In this document: piece after piece, positions 32,929 to 44,693 of the stretch
How positions within the stretch are numbered: position 1 is the first letter of the stretch
How the letters are laid out: every line of letters starts with the position of its first letter
Source: Lophium mytilinum
Taxonomy: Eukaryota > Ascomycota > Dothideomycetes > Mytilinidiales > Mytilinidiaceae
NCBI GenBank assembly: GCA_010093605.1
Contig: MU004181.1
Coordinates: forward strand, 1,302,001 to 1,366,000
DNA length: 64,000 nucleotides
Direction of reading: 5' to 3'
The notes under the pieces: generated by a model
Database searches by the model: none
Told to the model about the DNA's origin: nothing
What the model saw: the letters and a program-made list of their open reading frames with translations, nothing else
Program-made: the position numbers and the translations under genes

Positions 32929-33092
32929 GATGTCGATTGGCGCGAGGCGCGTGGTCGGGGGAGGTGATGGGGAATGGGATGAAGTTCTCGGCCTCTCCCA
33001 AGTTAGCGAACTTTTTTTGAGCCGCATTGACGACCTCCACTTTCTGCATCCAGCAGCACCAGCGGCATCCACTCCCTACTAGACCGCCGACC
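32929..33092. promoter_or_regulatory. Bidirectional promoter between two mitoribosomal genes
   Basis: Only 164 bp separate the ATGs of mL38 (minus) and uL4 (plus). Both encode large-subunit mitoribosomal proteins, so shared control is plausible. No obvious TATA box seen. Confidence 0.5.
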
Positions 33093-34079
33093 ATGGCAGC
33101 ACGACACGTCTCAAACCCGCTACGGGGCATAATATCTCAATTGAGCAGGACAAGCGTCGCACAGGAGGGCCTTGCCGTACGATGCCCGCCCTCCCCTTCC
33201 GTCTGGATCCATCTCTAATGCTATGTCTAGAATACTCGCTCCCCGAATCTCACCCGCTCGATAACTACCCAATCTACTGTCTCCTCACCTGAAGCCACGC
33301 AACTGTATCCATCAGCAGAGATCACAAGTTCACCCGAGCACATCAATGTCTCTACGAACCCCTCGCCCGCGCCCATTGGCCCACAAGCCGTCACAGCTAC
33401 CATCTTCTCATTCCCAGCTCTCGAACCCCTCCGCTTCGAATACTACCCCGCAAACTACCTCTATCTACCTACCCGTCGTGATATCCTGCACCGCGCCATT
33501 GTCTACGAGGGTGACATGACCCGCTTGGGCACGGCCTCCACCAAATGGCGCGAAGAGGTCCACGGTTCGACGAGAAAAGTTCGACCACAGAAGGGTTCGG
33601 GTAAAGCGCGTCTCGGCGACAAGAAGTCCCCCATGCTACGGGGTGGTGGGGTGGCATTCGGCCCTAAGCCTCGCGACTTCAGCACCAAATTACCACGGAA
33701 GGTGTACGATCTGGCGTGGCGGACAGCGCTGAGCTATCGGTACCGGAAGGGTGAGCTGATCATCGTGGATGAGAGCTTAGAGATGGAAGATTACAGTACT
33801 GGATACGCTAGGGAGGTGTTTGAGGCGCATCAGTGGGGCCGGCCGCATGGTCGGAGTTTGTTAGTGACTGAAGGGGCGAGGCACGAGAGGCAGAACCTGT
33901 TCAGGGCTCTTGATGGTATGGGGGAGGAGGGAAGGGCCCTGCCATGGGAAGATGTAGATGTCAAAGATTTGTTGGAAATGGGGAGAATAGTGGTGGAGAG
34001 GGGAGCATTGGCCAGGATTCTGGAGGCCCATCAAACCGATTTGACCAAGACGAAGAGATTAGTAAACAAGTTGGAGTAG
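33093..34079 (+). CDS. YML6: Mitochondrial ribosomal protein uL4
   Basis: Exons 33093-33176 and 33231-34079 (54-nt intron) give 310 aa. The basic, hydroxylated N-terminus suits mitochondrial import. The uL4 core is clear: R-R-D-I-L-H-R-A-I-V-Y-E, then the basic loop with R-P-Q-K-G-S-G-K-A-R-x-G, and G-P-K-P-R-D-F. The extended loop in this family lines the peptide exit tunnel. C-terminal Rossmann-like part ends L-V-N-K-L-E. Divergently arranged with mL38. Confidence 0.92.
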
Positions 34080-34431
34080 AGGGAAGCTATATCAAGGAGT
34101 TTGTAAAATCACGCAGAGATTTGCTGTTTGGGGCTGTATGGTAGGACGGGACGGCAAAGAGCATCTGGGAGGGCGCAGTGGTGTATAAGTACTGTGTATT
34201 TTACAGCTATGTAAATAATATATCACATCCACAAAAAGACCCTTCATTCACTCGACTCCTTGAATCTGGGTGAACTCCAAATGCCCAAGTCGCCCGAATC
34301 TGACACCTAGAGACACTGTATCAACAGAATGTCAATGAAATATACCAGCTTCATGTCGTGAATCCTCTCTGAGTCTGACAGATTGTAGTCTGCTTCTTCT
34401 GAGTTCTGGTTTCCAATTCCTACAAAACCTG
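34080..34431. other. Convergent 3' intergenic region
   Basis: 350 bp between the stops of uL4 and IF3; presumably both 3' ends. Nothing else seen. Confidence 0.5.
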
Positions 34432-35190
34432 TTACTCCTTATCCTGGTCTGACTTCTTTTCAATTAGGGCTCCATCAAAGTACAATGTCATCACTCCCCC
34501 TATGGTGCCGTCCGCCTTTTTAGTCTCAGAAGACCCTTTGCACTCTCTCACCGCGTCCCTGACCTTCTCCAAAACCGCCTCCGCCTCCTCCCGCGTAGCC
34601 TTCCTCTTCGCCTTTGCCTTAGTCCCCAGCATGACCTCCACTTTCCTCCCCTGCATCAAAAACTCTTTTAATCTGTTCAGTCTATGCCTCAAATCATTCG
34701 CATCAATCGCCCAATTGACTTCCAGTTGCTTTTTCGACGCCAAAACCGACTTCTGCTTGCTTGCTTGTTTTAGTTTTGTTTTCCGTCGCTGTTGCAGCTC
34801 CCGTTTGGCAACGATCTTGCAGGTCGGCAGCGAGTCAGGATCGCTGGGTGTAGGCAGCTCTCCGTTGGGTTTTGAGAGAAGGACAACGTGAAATTGTTCG
34901 CGGTCCAGACCGCTTAGCGTGTTGCGCAGTCGGCAGGCGGGGTGGAAGCCCTGCTCGTCGACGAGGTTGATGTAGGTGCTGCGAATGTTCTCATCGACTG
35001 TGTAGGTGTCTTGTATCGGGGTGGCCCAGCTTTTGTGGCGTCGAGAAGGAAGAGAGATTATGGGTCTGACTATGAACGGCGTAGGCTGCCTGAGAGCTCG
35101 CAAAGGTGACGCGTAGGCCTGTTGGAGGGAGGGCTGGATGAAGACACGGTAGAGGGCACGGGTGGTGCCGGCGAGGTGAGTGGCGGGCAT
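34432..35190 (-). CDS. Mitochondrial translation initiation factor IF-3
   Basis: Single exon, 252 aa, starting at the ATG at 35190; the upstream in-frame codon at 35235 is TTG. The first 50-60 residues are rich in Arg/Ser/Leu, a mitochondrial presequence. An IF3 N-domain-like stretch (Y-T-V-D-E-N-I-R-S, then a linker with C-K-I-V) is followed by the Lys-rich linker helix and the C-domain (V-N-W-A-I-D-A-N-D-L-R-H-R-L, then G-R-K-V-E-V-M-L-G). IF3 keeps the small subunit free and checks the start codon. It is divergent from ATG16. Confidence 0.85.
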   Translation of the reverse strand: MPATHLAGTTRALYRVFIQPSLQQAYASPLRALRQPTPFIVRPIISLPSRRHKSWATPIQDTYTVDENIRSTYINLVDEQGFHPACRLRNTLSGLDREQFHVVLLSKPNGELPTPSDPDSLPTCKIVAKRELQQRRKTKLKQASKQKSVLASKKQLEVNWAIDANDLRHRLNRLKEFLMQGRKVEVMLGTKAKAKRKATREEAEAVLEKVRDAVRECKGSSETKKADGTIGGVMTLYFDGALIEKKSDQDKE

Positions 35191-35476
35191 CGCGAGAACA
35201 TGCAGTCCTAAGCAGAAGGGAGATCGAGTAAACAACGAGACGCGGTCGAAGGAAAGACGTCAAAGAGTGTGGATGTCAATTCTCCAAGCATCTACACAAA
35301 TTTCATGGGGTCGAGGACTTTGGAGGAAGCTCGGGCCAGCTTCACCTCCGATGTCCTCCTCCGCCCCGCTGCCTGACATTCACACTCTTGCTGCGGCTTC
35401 CTTGATAGAACCTCAACATGCCTTCCGAACACCACAGTCTGTTTGGTAGTACAACACCCACATTCATACTACCACC

Positions 35477-36218
35477 ATGAGCTCCTGGCTTGTGCAGTAC
35501 GGCTCTGCGCTGGACGTGCGTGATGCACGAGAGCAAAAGCATAGCGCGTATATCAGTGCCTGTAAGTGAGCTTGGAATACCATATCTATATCAAATAGTC
35601 TTTGGGAAATTCCTGCATTCTTCTTCGTGTTGCTGGTCTCCAACGACCATACCATCTTGACCCATATCCTAACCCAAATATGTAGATACAAAGCTCGCAG
35701 ACCGCACCGCAACTCTGAGCTCCCAGCCAACAGCGAGTCCTGCAGAGACGCTCCCGGGAACACCTCTACCAAAGCCCGCGCGCCCAAGTACACCGAGAAA
35801 TAAACCGGCTCTGCCTCCTCATGAGCCGCTCACGGCCGAACATCTCGCTCTCATGCGCGCCGAGCTCACGGCCGCCCAAAGTGCTCGTACCGCTCTTGAA
35901 GCCCGCGTGAAAAGTTTATCCTCTGAGCTTAGCAGCTTCCGAACCCAGTCCACCGCCCAGGCGTCGCAGATAATACATTTGGAGCAGACAAAACAGCACT
36001 TGGAGCGAAGGGTCAACGATAGAGCGGAGGAGCTCAAAGGCAAGGGCCGATTAGTCGTGAACGTGCAGGATGAGATGGTGGCACTCGAGCTGCAGCTCAA
36101 TATGTCAGAGCAGAAAGTTGAGAAACTCGAAACCGAGAATCAAGAGTTGACTAGGCGGTGGTTAGCGAAGATGGAGCAAGAGGCGAGCGACATGAACAAT
36201 AGTCCTTTTACCCGGTGA
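35477..36218 (+). CDS. ATG16: Autophagy protein Atg16 (coiled coil)
   Basis: Exons 35477-35561 and 35686-36218 (124-nt intron) give 205 aa. The N-terminal helix (S-S-W-L-x-Q-Y..A-L-x-x-R-D-A-R-E) is the Atg5-binding segment, and K-L-A-D-R-T follows directly after the splice. A Pro-rich linker precedes a long coiled coil (about 95-195) with heptad Leu/Val positions and the typical end E-N-Q-E-L-x-x-R-W. Atg16 dimerises and tethers Atg12-Atg5 to the forming autophagosome, where the complex drives Atg8 lipidation. Confidence 0.9.
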
Positions 36219-36728
36219 ACGTCGTGGTAATAGAGACCTTTCACTATAGGATACGGAGCTGGACTATGATTTATACAATAGTACATCAAGCGGAAACGCA
36301 CGAAGCGCCCTCAGGGTACTTGAGTACCTTTGGTTGCTGGTTACTTGGTTAAATAACACTATCCAATTTTCAAATGTGACCCTTAGATCACTAGTACATG
36401 GTCCTATGTGATATTCTTCCCCCGGGGAAAGTCCAGTAGAGTCTTGTCTTCGAATAATACTATTCGCAAAGTCCCTGTATAGTCTAGATGATTCCTTCTG
36501 GAATGGCCCAACGAAATTCGAAATATACAAATGTAAAAGCACATATTTATCAGATGTTTGCACGCGTATCAAGACACCTCTAACATTGGTAAATAAATGT
36601 AAACAGATGGTGGGTGAATAGACGTGGGGCTGGTGCCTGGATATAACACCCCGCGCTAGCTCATTTATCTATCGAGCTCAACCTCGAAGCTCTCCACAAA
36701 CATCATTGCTCCACCACACTCGCCCACC
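36219..36728. other. Intergenic region
   Basis: About 500 bp between ATG16 and CSN5, same orientation. No supported feature. Confidence 0.5.
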
Positions 36729-37809
36729 ATGAATCCCGCAATGAAGACGTGGGGTAAGTTCTTCGCAGTTACCCCTTAATGTACACATCGCTAACAAACA
36801 TCTAGAGCTCGAAAACTCCGTCAAGCTTGTCGACCCCCACCGTGACGCCCTCTACGCCTACGACCCCTCCGCCCAAAAAACAATTAACGAAGCGCGGCCA
36901 TGGAAGAAAGACCCGCACCACTTCACCTCTGTGCGGATATCCGCCGTCGCCCTCCTTAAAATGGTCATGCACGCGCGCTCTGGCGGCTCGATCGAAGTCA
37001 TGGGCCTGATGCAAGGCAAGATCGAAGGCAGCACTTTCATCGTGACCGACGCTTTCCGGCTGCCAGTCGAGGGTACCGAAACCCGCGTCAACGCCCAAGA
37101 CGACGCGAACGAATACATGGTTGAGTTCCTGACGCGGGCGCGCGAGCTCGGGCAGATGGAGAACGCTGTCGGCTGGTACCACTCGCACCCAGGCTATGGC
37201 TGCTGGCTATCTGGTATCGACGTCAACACGCAGAAGACGCAACAGCTGTACCAGGACCCGTTCCTCGCGGTGGTCATTGACCCGGATCGCACGGTTTCGG
37301 CAGGCAAGGTTGAGATCGGAGCGTTCAGGACGCTTCCAGAGGACTATGTTAAGCTGCAGGAGGCGAGGTCTACGCAAGGAGCTGGCGAGTCCCAGTCGAT
37401 TCCACTCGCGAAGATTGAGGACTTCGGCGCGCATGCGAATCACTACTATTCGCTTGAGGTGTCACATTTCAAAAGCACGCTAGATGCGAAGATGTTGGAG
37501 GCGCTGTGGAATAAGTACTGGGTGCAGACACTCTCGGCCAGCCCGCTCTTCTCAAATCGAGAGTATGGCACGAAGCAGATTCAGGATCTGGCACACAAAA
37601 TCACCCAGGAAGACAAGCAGCTGAAAACGATGCGTGGTGGCATTTATGCACAGGGCGACAAGAAGGTGAACCTGGCTAAGATTGTTGGACCGAGCAAGAA
37701 AATTCAGAGGGAAGAGGAGATGGGGCTCCTGGCTGCGACTGTGAAGGAGAAGGTATTTGGGGTGGCAGATGAGGTCAAGGAGGTGAAGGATGAGGAGATG
37801 AAGACGTAA
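36729..37809 (+). CDS. CSN5: COP9 signalosome subunit 5 (JAMM isopeptidase)
   Basis: Exons 36729-36753 and 36806-37809 (52-nt intron) give 342 aa. The MPN+/JAMM centre is complete: E72 in E-V-M-G-L-M-Q-G, and H134-S-H136-P with D147 (H-x-H-x10-D). The stretch [20 protein letters not shown] is nearly invariant in Jab1/CSN5. Zn-dependent removal of Nedd8 from cullins. In filamentous fungi the signalosome also affects development. The acidic/Lys-rich last 15 residues are a variable tail. Confidence 0.95.
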
Positions 37810-38117
37810 GGAGACGATGGCTTCACGACGAAAGGTATGATTGCATGGCTAAGGCGTTTGGATCTGGCATTATATGTCTGTGGAGTCTTAGAGAGTAGCT
37901 TTTAGCCTCAGGCTGAAAACAAATGAACCCCTGAATGTGTATTCAACATTTTCAGAGTTGAGACAGCTTTGTAAGACCATTACTGGCCAGAGGCCTTGAC
38001 TTGACATACTTTTTTAATTCTATCCAGTATCGCCAGGTTGACTCTGATGAGTCCATACATATACCCAACATATCTGTACAGTATTACTACAGGTGACGAC
38101 CCCACAGCAAGCGTAGA
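37810..38117. other. Convergent 3' intergenic region
   Basis: About 300 bp between CSN5 and the glutamyl-tRNA synthetase gene; nothing supported. Confidence 0.5.
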
Positions 38118-39944
38118 TTAGGTTTCAGAAGAAACCTGTTTTTCTAAGGCTTCTTCTCCCAACCTTCGGAATGTTTCTTCGCGTCCTAGGATCGTCATGA
38201 TATCGTGGACACCAGGACCATGTTTTCCATTGGCCACCAACCCACGCAAGAATTGGTAACCCTCCTTCTCCGATTTGCTATTCGTGGCGCACCATTCGGC
38301 CATTCCCGCCTTGATGGCATCTTTGACGGGTTCAGAGTCCCAGGGCAGTTCTTGAGGGAGTTTCTTAAGTGCCTGTATAAATGGGAGACTTAGAGCAACA
38401 TTCTCGTGACTAGATGCAGGCTCCGGTAGGTTGAAAAAGTAGTCGCATTGCTCGACGAAAGTTTTTGGAGTCGACCAGTCTTTTCGAGCAGCAGAGCGTA
38501 CGATGCTAGCAACATATTCTCGGAGATTTTTGCTGCCTAGAATGACCTCACTAAACAATGGTTGGTTAGCCTAGCCGGCCATGGATTGTCATATTTGGAA
38601 AGCGTACTATTTTGCAGGGTCCAAGTCTTTCTCAACAATAGCAACGACGTCGTCGACCATTTTGTCGAAAGGCGGACCTCCTGCGTCAATGCGACGGATC
38701 GCATGTTTTTGCTGCAAGAACCACAGCTTTCCCAAAGTCACAGTACTGTTGCCCTTTGTGAACTTCATAACGAACTACCTATGCTGTTAGTCTGATTGAT
38801 ATCTATCAGCGAGTTGCGTTCGTACGTTATCGACTAGCTCGTTCATGGTCATGACATCGGTCTTGTTCTTATGCGACCACCCAAGAAGAGCAACAAAGTT
38901 CGAAAGAGCCTCAGGAAAGACACCTAACTTATCCCTATATGAGGCAATGTCGGTGTCAAAGTTCCTTTTGCTCAATTTGTTTCCTTTCTCGTCCACGAGG
39001 AGCCCCACGTGAGCAAACTCTGGTGGTGACCATCCGAATGCCTGATACATAACCAGATGCTTCGGCGTTGCAGGTAGCCATTCAGTTCCTCGAATGACAT
39101 GAGTGATCTTCATGTGATGGTCATCGACCACATTGGCAAGGTGATAGGTGGGCAGACCATCCGATTTGAGTAGAACAGGATCTTCATATCCATCGTTGGC
39201 ACCAATTCGTTTCGTGTGCCCCACCTTCTTATAAACCAGGTCGTTGAACTCCGGGTAGACATCTGGGACTTTGAGACGCACGACATGTGATTCCCCTTTT
39301 GCGGCCCTCTCTTGTGACTCTTCCTCGGAGATGCCAGCGCAAGTGCGGTCGTAATCGGGGGAAAGACCTTGTTCCGTTCGAAGTTTTGCCATTTCAGCGA
39401 GCCGTTGAGAGGTGCAGAAGCATCGATATGCGTGCCCAGAGCTCACTAGCTTCTCCGCGTGCTCTTGATACAGCGTCGTCCGCTCGGACTGCTTGTAAGG
39501 GCCATACGGACCCCCGACCTCAGGGCCCTCGTCCCATTCCAGACCAGCCCATCGCAAGTCCTCCAGCAGCCTCTTTTCCGCACCTGGAACTGTCCTTTTC
39601 TTGTGCAATTAGCACGGAAGTGTATATCGCGCTCCACCAACACCCACCTGGTCTGTATCCTCGATACGCAGCAGAAATTGCCCACCAGTACGCTTGGCGA
39701 GAAGATAATTGTATAGAGCAGTTCGGAGGGATCCAAGATGAAGGTAGCCCGTGGGAGAAGGTGCGAAACGCGTTCTAGCGGGACTAGAAGGGAGCTCTAG
39801 CTTCCTGGGCGACTTTGGGATACGCAGCCGCGATTCGAAGCCAGAGGTCGAATTAGTCCGTTTCGAGACTCGGGAGAGCCGCGCGAGACATGCTGCGCAT
39901 GTAAAGGCCCCTGGGCGGGATTGGCGTGCGAGATAATTAAACAT
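38118..39944 (-). CDS. MSE1: Mitochondrial glutamyl-tRNA synthetase
   Basis: Four exons (39944-39648, 39599-38826, 38774-38608, 38550-38118; introns 48, 51, 57 nt) give 556 aa. A presequence-like N-terminus of about 55 residues precedes the class I HIGH-type motif [11 protein letters not shown]. The KMSKS-type loop is G-N-K-L-S-K-R-N. Residues L-R-I-E-D-T-D-Q and [16 protein letters not shown] are GluRS hallmarks. The C-terminal helical part is the anticodon-binding domain. Charges mitochondrial tRNA-Glu and probably mischarges tRNA-Gln for later amidation, as in yeast. Confidence 0.92.
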
Positions 39945-40367
39945 TCTCGTGCAGACGATGAGGGTCGAGCAATAATCCAGACAGGCAGGGCATAGAAAAT
40001 GTGGCACTTTACGTAGGTGCGTGCACGTGTATGCCGCCGTGGGGTGCTCTAACGCATTTTCGGAAGTCTGAACGTGATAGAAGCTCCTCACCTTGGACTA
40101 TGTACAAATTGTGGAAGCATTTCAAGCGGGTCTCCGGGTTGGTCAAAAGTTTTGCCAAGCCCTCGGACGAGGTGAACATTTTGGTGGTCGAGCTTTCATC
40201 CAAACTTTTCCCCTCCACCGCCCCTCCTCAGTTTGGTCCCGTACATAATAAACTTTCGTTCCCTTGTACATATTGCAGCTTCTTCTTGCTGTGTTTTTCG
40301 ACGTCGTCATCTGAAGGCGATTCATCAGTACGGATTCCAGCCTGACCATTTGCAGCACTTCATTAAC
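39945..40367. promoter_or_regulatory. Divergent promoter region (GluRS / DnaJ)
   Basis: 423 bp between outward-facing start codons. No TATA box recognised. Confidence 0.45.
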
Positions 40368-41887
40368 ATGGCTACAGTGAACGACGTAGACGAAGTAGAC
40401 CTCTATGGTATGCCCCACCGCCAAAGTGCAGACAAGGTTCGTTCTAACATGATAAGAGGTCCTCGGAGTTACAAGTGGCGCAAGCAAAACCGAGATCAAG
40501 AAGGCGTATCACAAAGTTAGTCGCATCATCATGCTATCCAGTCAAGCAAACGCCTTAGTTCGAGATACTAACCAGCGCCATGTTTAGGCCGCACTATCCC
40601 ACCACCCTGATAAAGTCGCCGAACACGAGCGAACCGAAGCCGAAATCCGCTTCAAGTCCGCGAAACAGGCATACGAGATCCTTTACGATGACGACAAACG
40701 GACTCTCTACGATACCCACGGCATGGCTGCCTTCGATCCCAACCGAGGCGGCCCGGGAGGTCCGGAGGTTGATATTGACGACGTCCTAGCACAGATGTTC
40801 GGCGGTGGTATGGGAGGCATGGGAGGCATGCCTGGGATGGGTGGGATGGGAGGGATGCCCGGGGGAGTTCCAGGAATGGGACGGCAACCACGGAAGGGCC
40901 GAGATGTAGAGCAAGAGTATGAGGTCACACTCGAGGAGCTTTACAAGGGGAAGACGACACGATTCGCGAATACCAAGAACGTCGTGTGTCAGACATGCAA
41001 AGGCACTGGAGGGAAAGAGAAGGCAAAGCCACATCAATGCGCTGTGTGTGGTGGCAACGGTATGTTTGATATTATAACCTCGTTCCAAATCCCGTCTTTT
41101 ACTTCGAGTCCCTAGCTGACTATTTGTCTCACGTACAGGCGCTACTACTCGTCTTCGCTCCGTCGGCCCCGGGCTGGTCACGCAGGAAACCGTCCCCTGC
41201 TCTACCTGTTCCGGCACTGGTTCTCTGTTCAAGGACAAAGATCGTTGCAAGAAATGCAAGGGTAAGAAGGTCACAGAGTCCAAGAAGGTCCTGGAGCTCT
41301 ACATACCACGAGGAGCACGAGAGGGCGAGCGAATCGTTCTAGCTGGCGAAGCAGACCAACTACCGGATCAAGAACCCGGAGATATCGTCTTCGGATTGGT
41401 CGAGAGACCTCACGACGTCTTCGAGAGAGCTGGAAGTGACTTGAAGGCAGACTTGAAGATAACGCTAGCGGAGGCACTTACCGGATTGAACCGCGTAGTT
41501 GTCACACATCTCGACGGGAGGGGTATCAAAGTCCACGTGCAACAGCCGCAGGGCAAAGTCTTGACCCCAGATCAGGTCATCAAAGTTCCAGGAGAGGGAA
41601 TGCCAGTCAAGAAGAGCGATGCGAAGGGCGATCTATTCTTGGTCGTGAAGATTGAGTTCCCGGCAGATGGGTGGATAAAAGACGAGGAAACGATCAACAA
41701 GATCAAGGAGGCTCTGCCTGGCCCCACCAAATCCGAGGACGCTGTTCCAGAGACCACCGACGAGGTCGACATTGACTACGATGCTACCCTGGAAGACTTT
41801 GGAGCTGGAAGCGACGACCCTCGTGCTGGGGCCGGGTGGGAGGATGATGAAGAAGAGGAGGGTGGGCCACAGTGTGCCACCCAATGA
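40368..41887 (+). CDS. Type I DnaJ/Hsp40 co-chaperone with CaaX box (Xdj1/Ydj1-like)
   Basis: Four exons (40368-40407, 40457-40515, 40588-41059, 41139-41887; introns 49, 72, 79 nt) give 439 aa. Domains in order: J domain with the H-P-D motif (H-H-P-D-K); a G/M-rich linker instead of G/F, with repeated G-G-M; four zinc-binding CxxCxGxG-type repeats (C-Q-T-C-K-G-T-G, C-A-V-C-G-G-N-G, C-S-T-C-S-G-T-G, C-K-K-C-K-G-K); and the C-terminal substrate-binding domains. It ends C-A-T-Q, a farnesylation box, as in Ydj1/Xdj1. The segment E-F-P-A-D-G-W near the end is more like Xdj1 than Ydj1. Stimulates Hsp70 at cytosolic or outer mitochondrial surfaces. Confidence 0.93.
40801..40884 (+). repeat. Gly/Met-coding minisatellite in the DnaJ linker
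   Basis: Short direct repeats of GGNATGGGNGG-like units encode a G-G-M-G-G-M-P-G-M run. This is the low-complexity linker between J domain and zinc region. Confidence 0.6.
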
Positions 41888-43887
41888 TCAAAGAGCTTCA
41901 ACGACATGCATAGATCGGCGTTCGGGGCGGGAGTATTGGGTGAGTCTAGGCCACTGCCTCGTTTTGGAGGTTATTTCCTGGTCACGCATAGATGATAACA
42001 GCTCCATCACCGTTTTGAGATGAGCGGTGCCTTTCCTCAATCAAAGGTTGACCTTCTCCGCGACAATTCTTGCAGGATTATGAGGGACTGTGGCCTTGAC
42101 TACGGGCGTGATTGACGTTACAAGGAGCTGGACGCTCATTCTCTCACAGTCTCACTTGTATCGCTCGCGTGTGAGTACGCTCAACTGACCGTTCCGGTCT
42201 TTTGAATACTTTCAAACAAGATCCTAGCTTGATATACAGCGTCTTAAGTCTGTCTAAGGTCTCCCCAAGCAACAAAGAACTATGTTCTTACAAAACAGAC
42301 CCTAGTGATGCGGGCGCCCGCTTGCTAGCTAAATGCAGACAGATGAGAGCAGATTGCGAGCAACGAACTGACATCAAACTAGACTTCTGCATTAAACAAA
42401 TGATCTCAGCATCTACCACAACTTATTTTCAGTCAACAATGTACAGCTCGTCACTCGTTTCAACAGCCCTTCAAAGCAGGCTCTTATAACCTAATGTGCG
42501 CGGCTAGTTGACAGCTCCTGGCTTACTTCCACGACAGGGTTTCTTACGGCGCTACGTACTTTCTGCTTCACCAGTCAATGAGTATCTTCTGCACGCAGTC
42601 TATCTTTTTGTTAGACCATATCAGGCCGTTGCTAGGTCGATGAGAGGCGGTGCTAGCTAGGTAACACGATAGCTTGGATCTCGAGCGCTGAAATTTGCTT
42701 TCCGCTTCCCGAGAGGCATGTTTGTTCGCTAACATCATTGCTCTTAAAGGTGTTCTCTTCCCACTGCTAGGAGCATAAGGTCGGAGCGTTAATATCGTAT
42801 CAGTACGATTGCATAGTCCTACAGATGTACAAAAAACCTCGAAATGCTTTCTCATTTGATGTTGTTTGCTCGAAGAAGAGTCAATAGTCCACTCTTCTCT
42901 TCCCTAAGCTCCCGCGCAGGCCGTTCGTTGGCTTTCCATGGGCCAAGGGTGGTCGATGATGGAGATGGACTACCAAAAAGATGCTGTCAGCGGCGCAATG
43001 AGAGGCTCATCGGATTAGCATGGATGCTCTCGGTCTGTGAACAAAAACCTAATGATTTGATCTTTGACCCCTGACCCCTTGTATGTTTGGCATTTTTCGC
43101 GTTTGGAAGCTTGGATTCCTGGCATCTCGGGACTTGTGCTTGCGAGCGTGGAACTAATCCACATTATACTAACACAAGTCTAATGACTGCCAAGTAAGTG
43201 AAAGGGCCCGGTGGCAAGGGAAGCTGACGTGCACGTCCTCCTCCGTTACGACCTGCAATCCTAACCTCCCCTATAACCTCTCCGATAGCTAGTATCACTA
43301 TTCTTAAATGAGCGTACGGACAGTACTATATCTCCGATCCTTGTGGCACGTTCAGGGTTTCAGGACCATGTGCTACGTGCCGCCCCATTGCCCTATTCGA
43401 CAGCTCCTGGCGCGCCCCTGCAGTACGAATGCCTTAGCCACTAAATACGAGCCTTGGTATGGTACGAAACGGGGACGACAACGGCTTCACAGATGCGAGC
43501 AGTCCGTTCCATGGTCGCGTACCGCCGCCGTTAGATGCATGTGCCGATTAAAAAGATGATCGTTCGGACGAAACACCACAGAACGAGGGCACTCGGCGTG
43601 AGCGATGGATGGCAGTTCGTATTCTCGCTCAATATCAAACAATCCTGTCCAGTAAAACCAATGGTTTTGTTTCGTTTCGTTTCTCCGACCCTCATTAGCT
43701 CTCAATAGTACGAGGACTTCGGAGCGACCTTGATTTACTATTAAGAATAGAAGGTTGCGTCAAACGCCTTTTCTACAGAAGCCATAGCAGCAGTACTACT
43801 AACACTTCCGTTCCCTCAGTCAGTACTATATGTGTATGCCTGTTTTTTTCTCCTTCGCGCCGTTTTTAATTTCGCTTTTACATCAAG
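41888..43887. other. Gene-poor intergenic stretch
   Basis: 2 kb without a supported gene on either strand. Only short frames lacking domains. No tRNA, repeat array or transposon terminus recognised. Confidence 0.45.
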
Positions 43888-44693
43888 ATACTCCGAACTT
43901 CCATCATCGCCGGTCTAGCCGTCACAACTCTCGCGCGCAAAATCCCCTCTAACGTCCAAGCCTTCTACGATGCACACCTCGTACGTTCATCCTCTGAAAA
44001 AGCCCACTTCCCACAGCCTCACTAACCCATCTCAGAACACAGACTGCTCAAACCCCATCTCCGACAGCTTCTCATCCGTCGTCTACTGCCAGGATGACGC
44101 AAGCGGCGCGCTCTTCCTCAAAGGCCCGTCTGGCTCCTACGATAACATGGACATCGACTGCGATGGCGCCAATGCTTCCGAGGGCCTCTGCGATAACGAC
44201 CCGACGGGCCAATCGATGACGGCGTTCATGGATCAAGTCGCCGAATTCGGCATCAGTGATTTAGACGCCCATATCCATACGTACGTCGTGCTCGGGAATG
44301 AGGGCGCGACGCCTAGCTTTGACCCGCAGAGCGTGGGGATCGAGCCGCTGAGTGTGGTGGCTGTGGTGTGCAATGGCAAGATGGTACGTCCTGCTGGTCT
44401 TCTAGATCTTGAATTTCTGAGCTAACGTGGTTGGCGACTAGTTCTACGGAGTCTGGGGTGACACGAATGGCGGGACTTCGACGGGCGAAGCAGCTTTGTC
44501 CATGGGCCAGCTCTGCTTTGGCGACGACGCAGTGAATGGGAATGAGGGCCATGACGAGGCGAATGTGCTTTATGTTGCTTTTCCTGGTAGCGACGCGGTT
44601 CCGGGAAAGTCTGCGGCGTGGAAAGCGGAGACGGAGGAAGAGTTCGAGGAAAGCCTTGCTGCGATCGGAGACAAGCTCATTGCAAACCTGTAG
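43888..44693 (+). CDS. GH75 chitosanase with a lost start codon (ATA)
   Basis: Exons 43888-43980, 44036-44383, 44442-44693 (introns 55 and 58 nt) give 231 codons with no internal stop. The first 16 codons are a textbook signal peptide ([16 protein letters not shown]), but the position of the initiator Met is ATA (43888-43890). The frame is closed by TAA at 43867-43869 upstream, so no in-frame ATG exists before the deeper M-D-I-D-C-D. The mature part starts I-P-S-N-V-Q-A-F-Y and carries the GH75 catalytic block [16 protein letters not shown], plus Y-G-V-W-G-D-T-N-G. The enzyme would hydrolyse chitosan outside the cell. Likely a recent start-loss allele, non-AUG start or base error. Confidence 0.8.

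Noticed and set aside
32929-33072. Longer N-terminus for mL38
   Set aside because: The outermost codon is GTG, and the in-frame ATG at 33027 lies within the short shared promoter with uL4.
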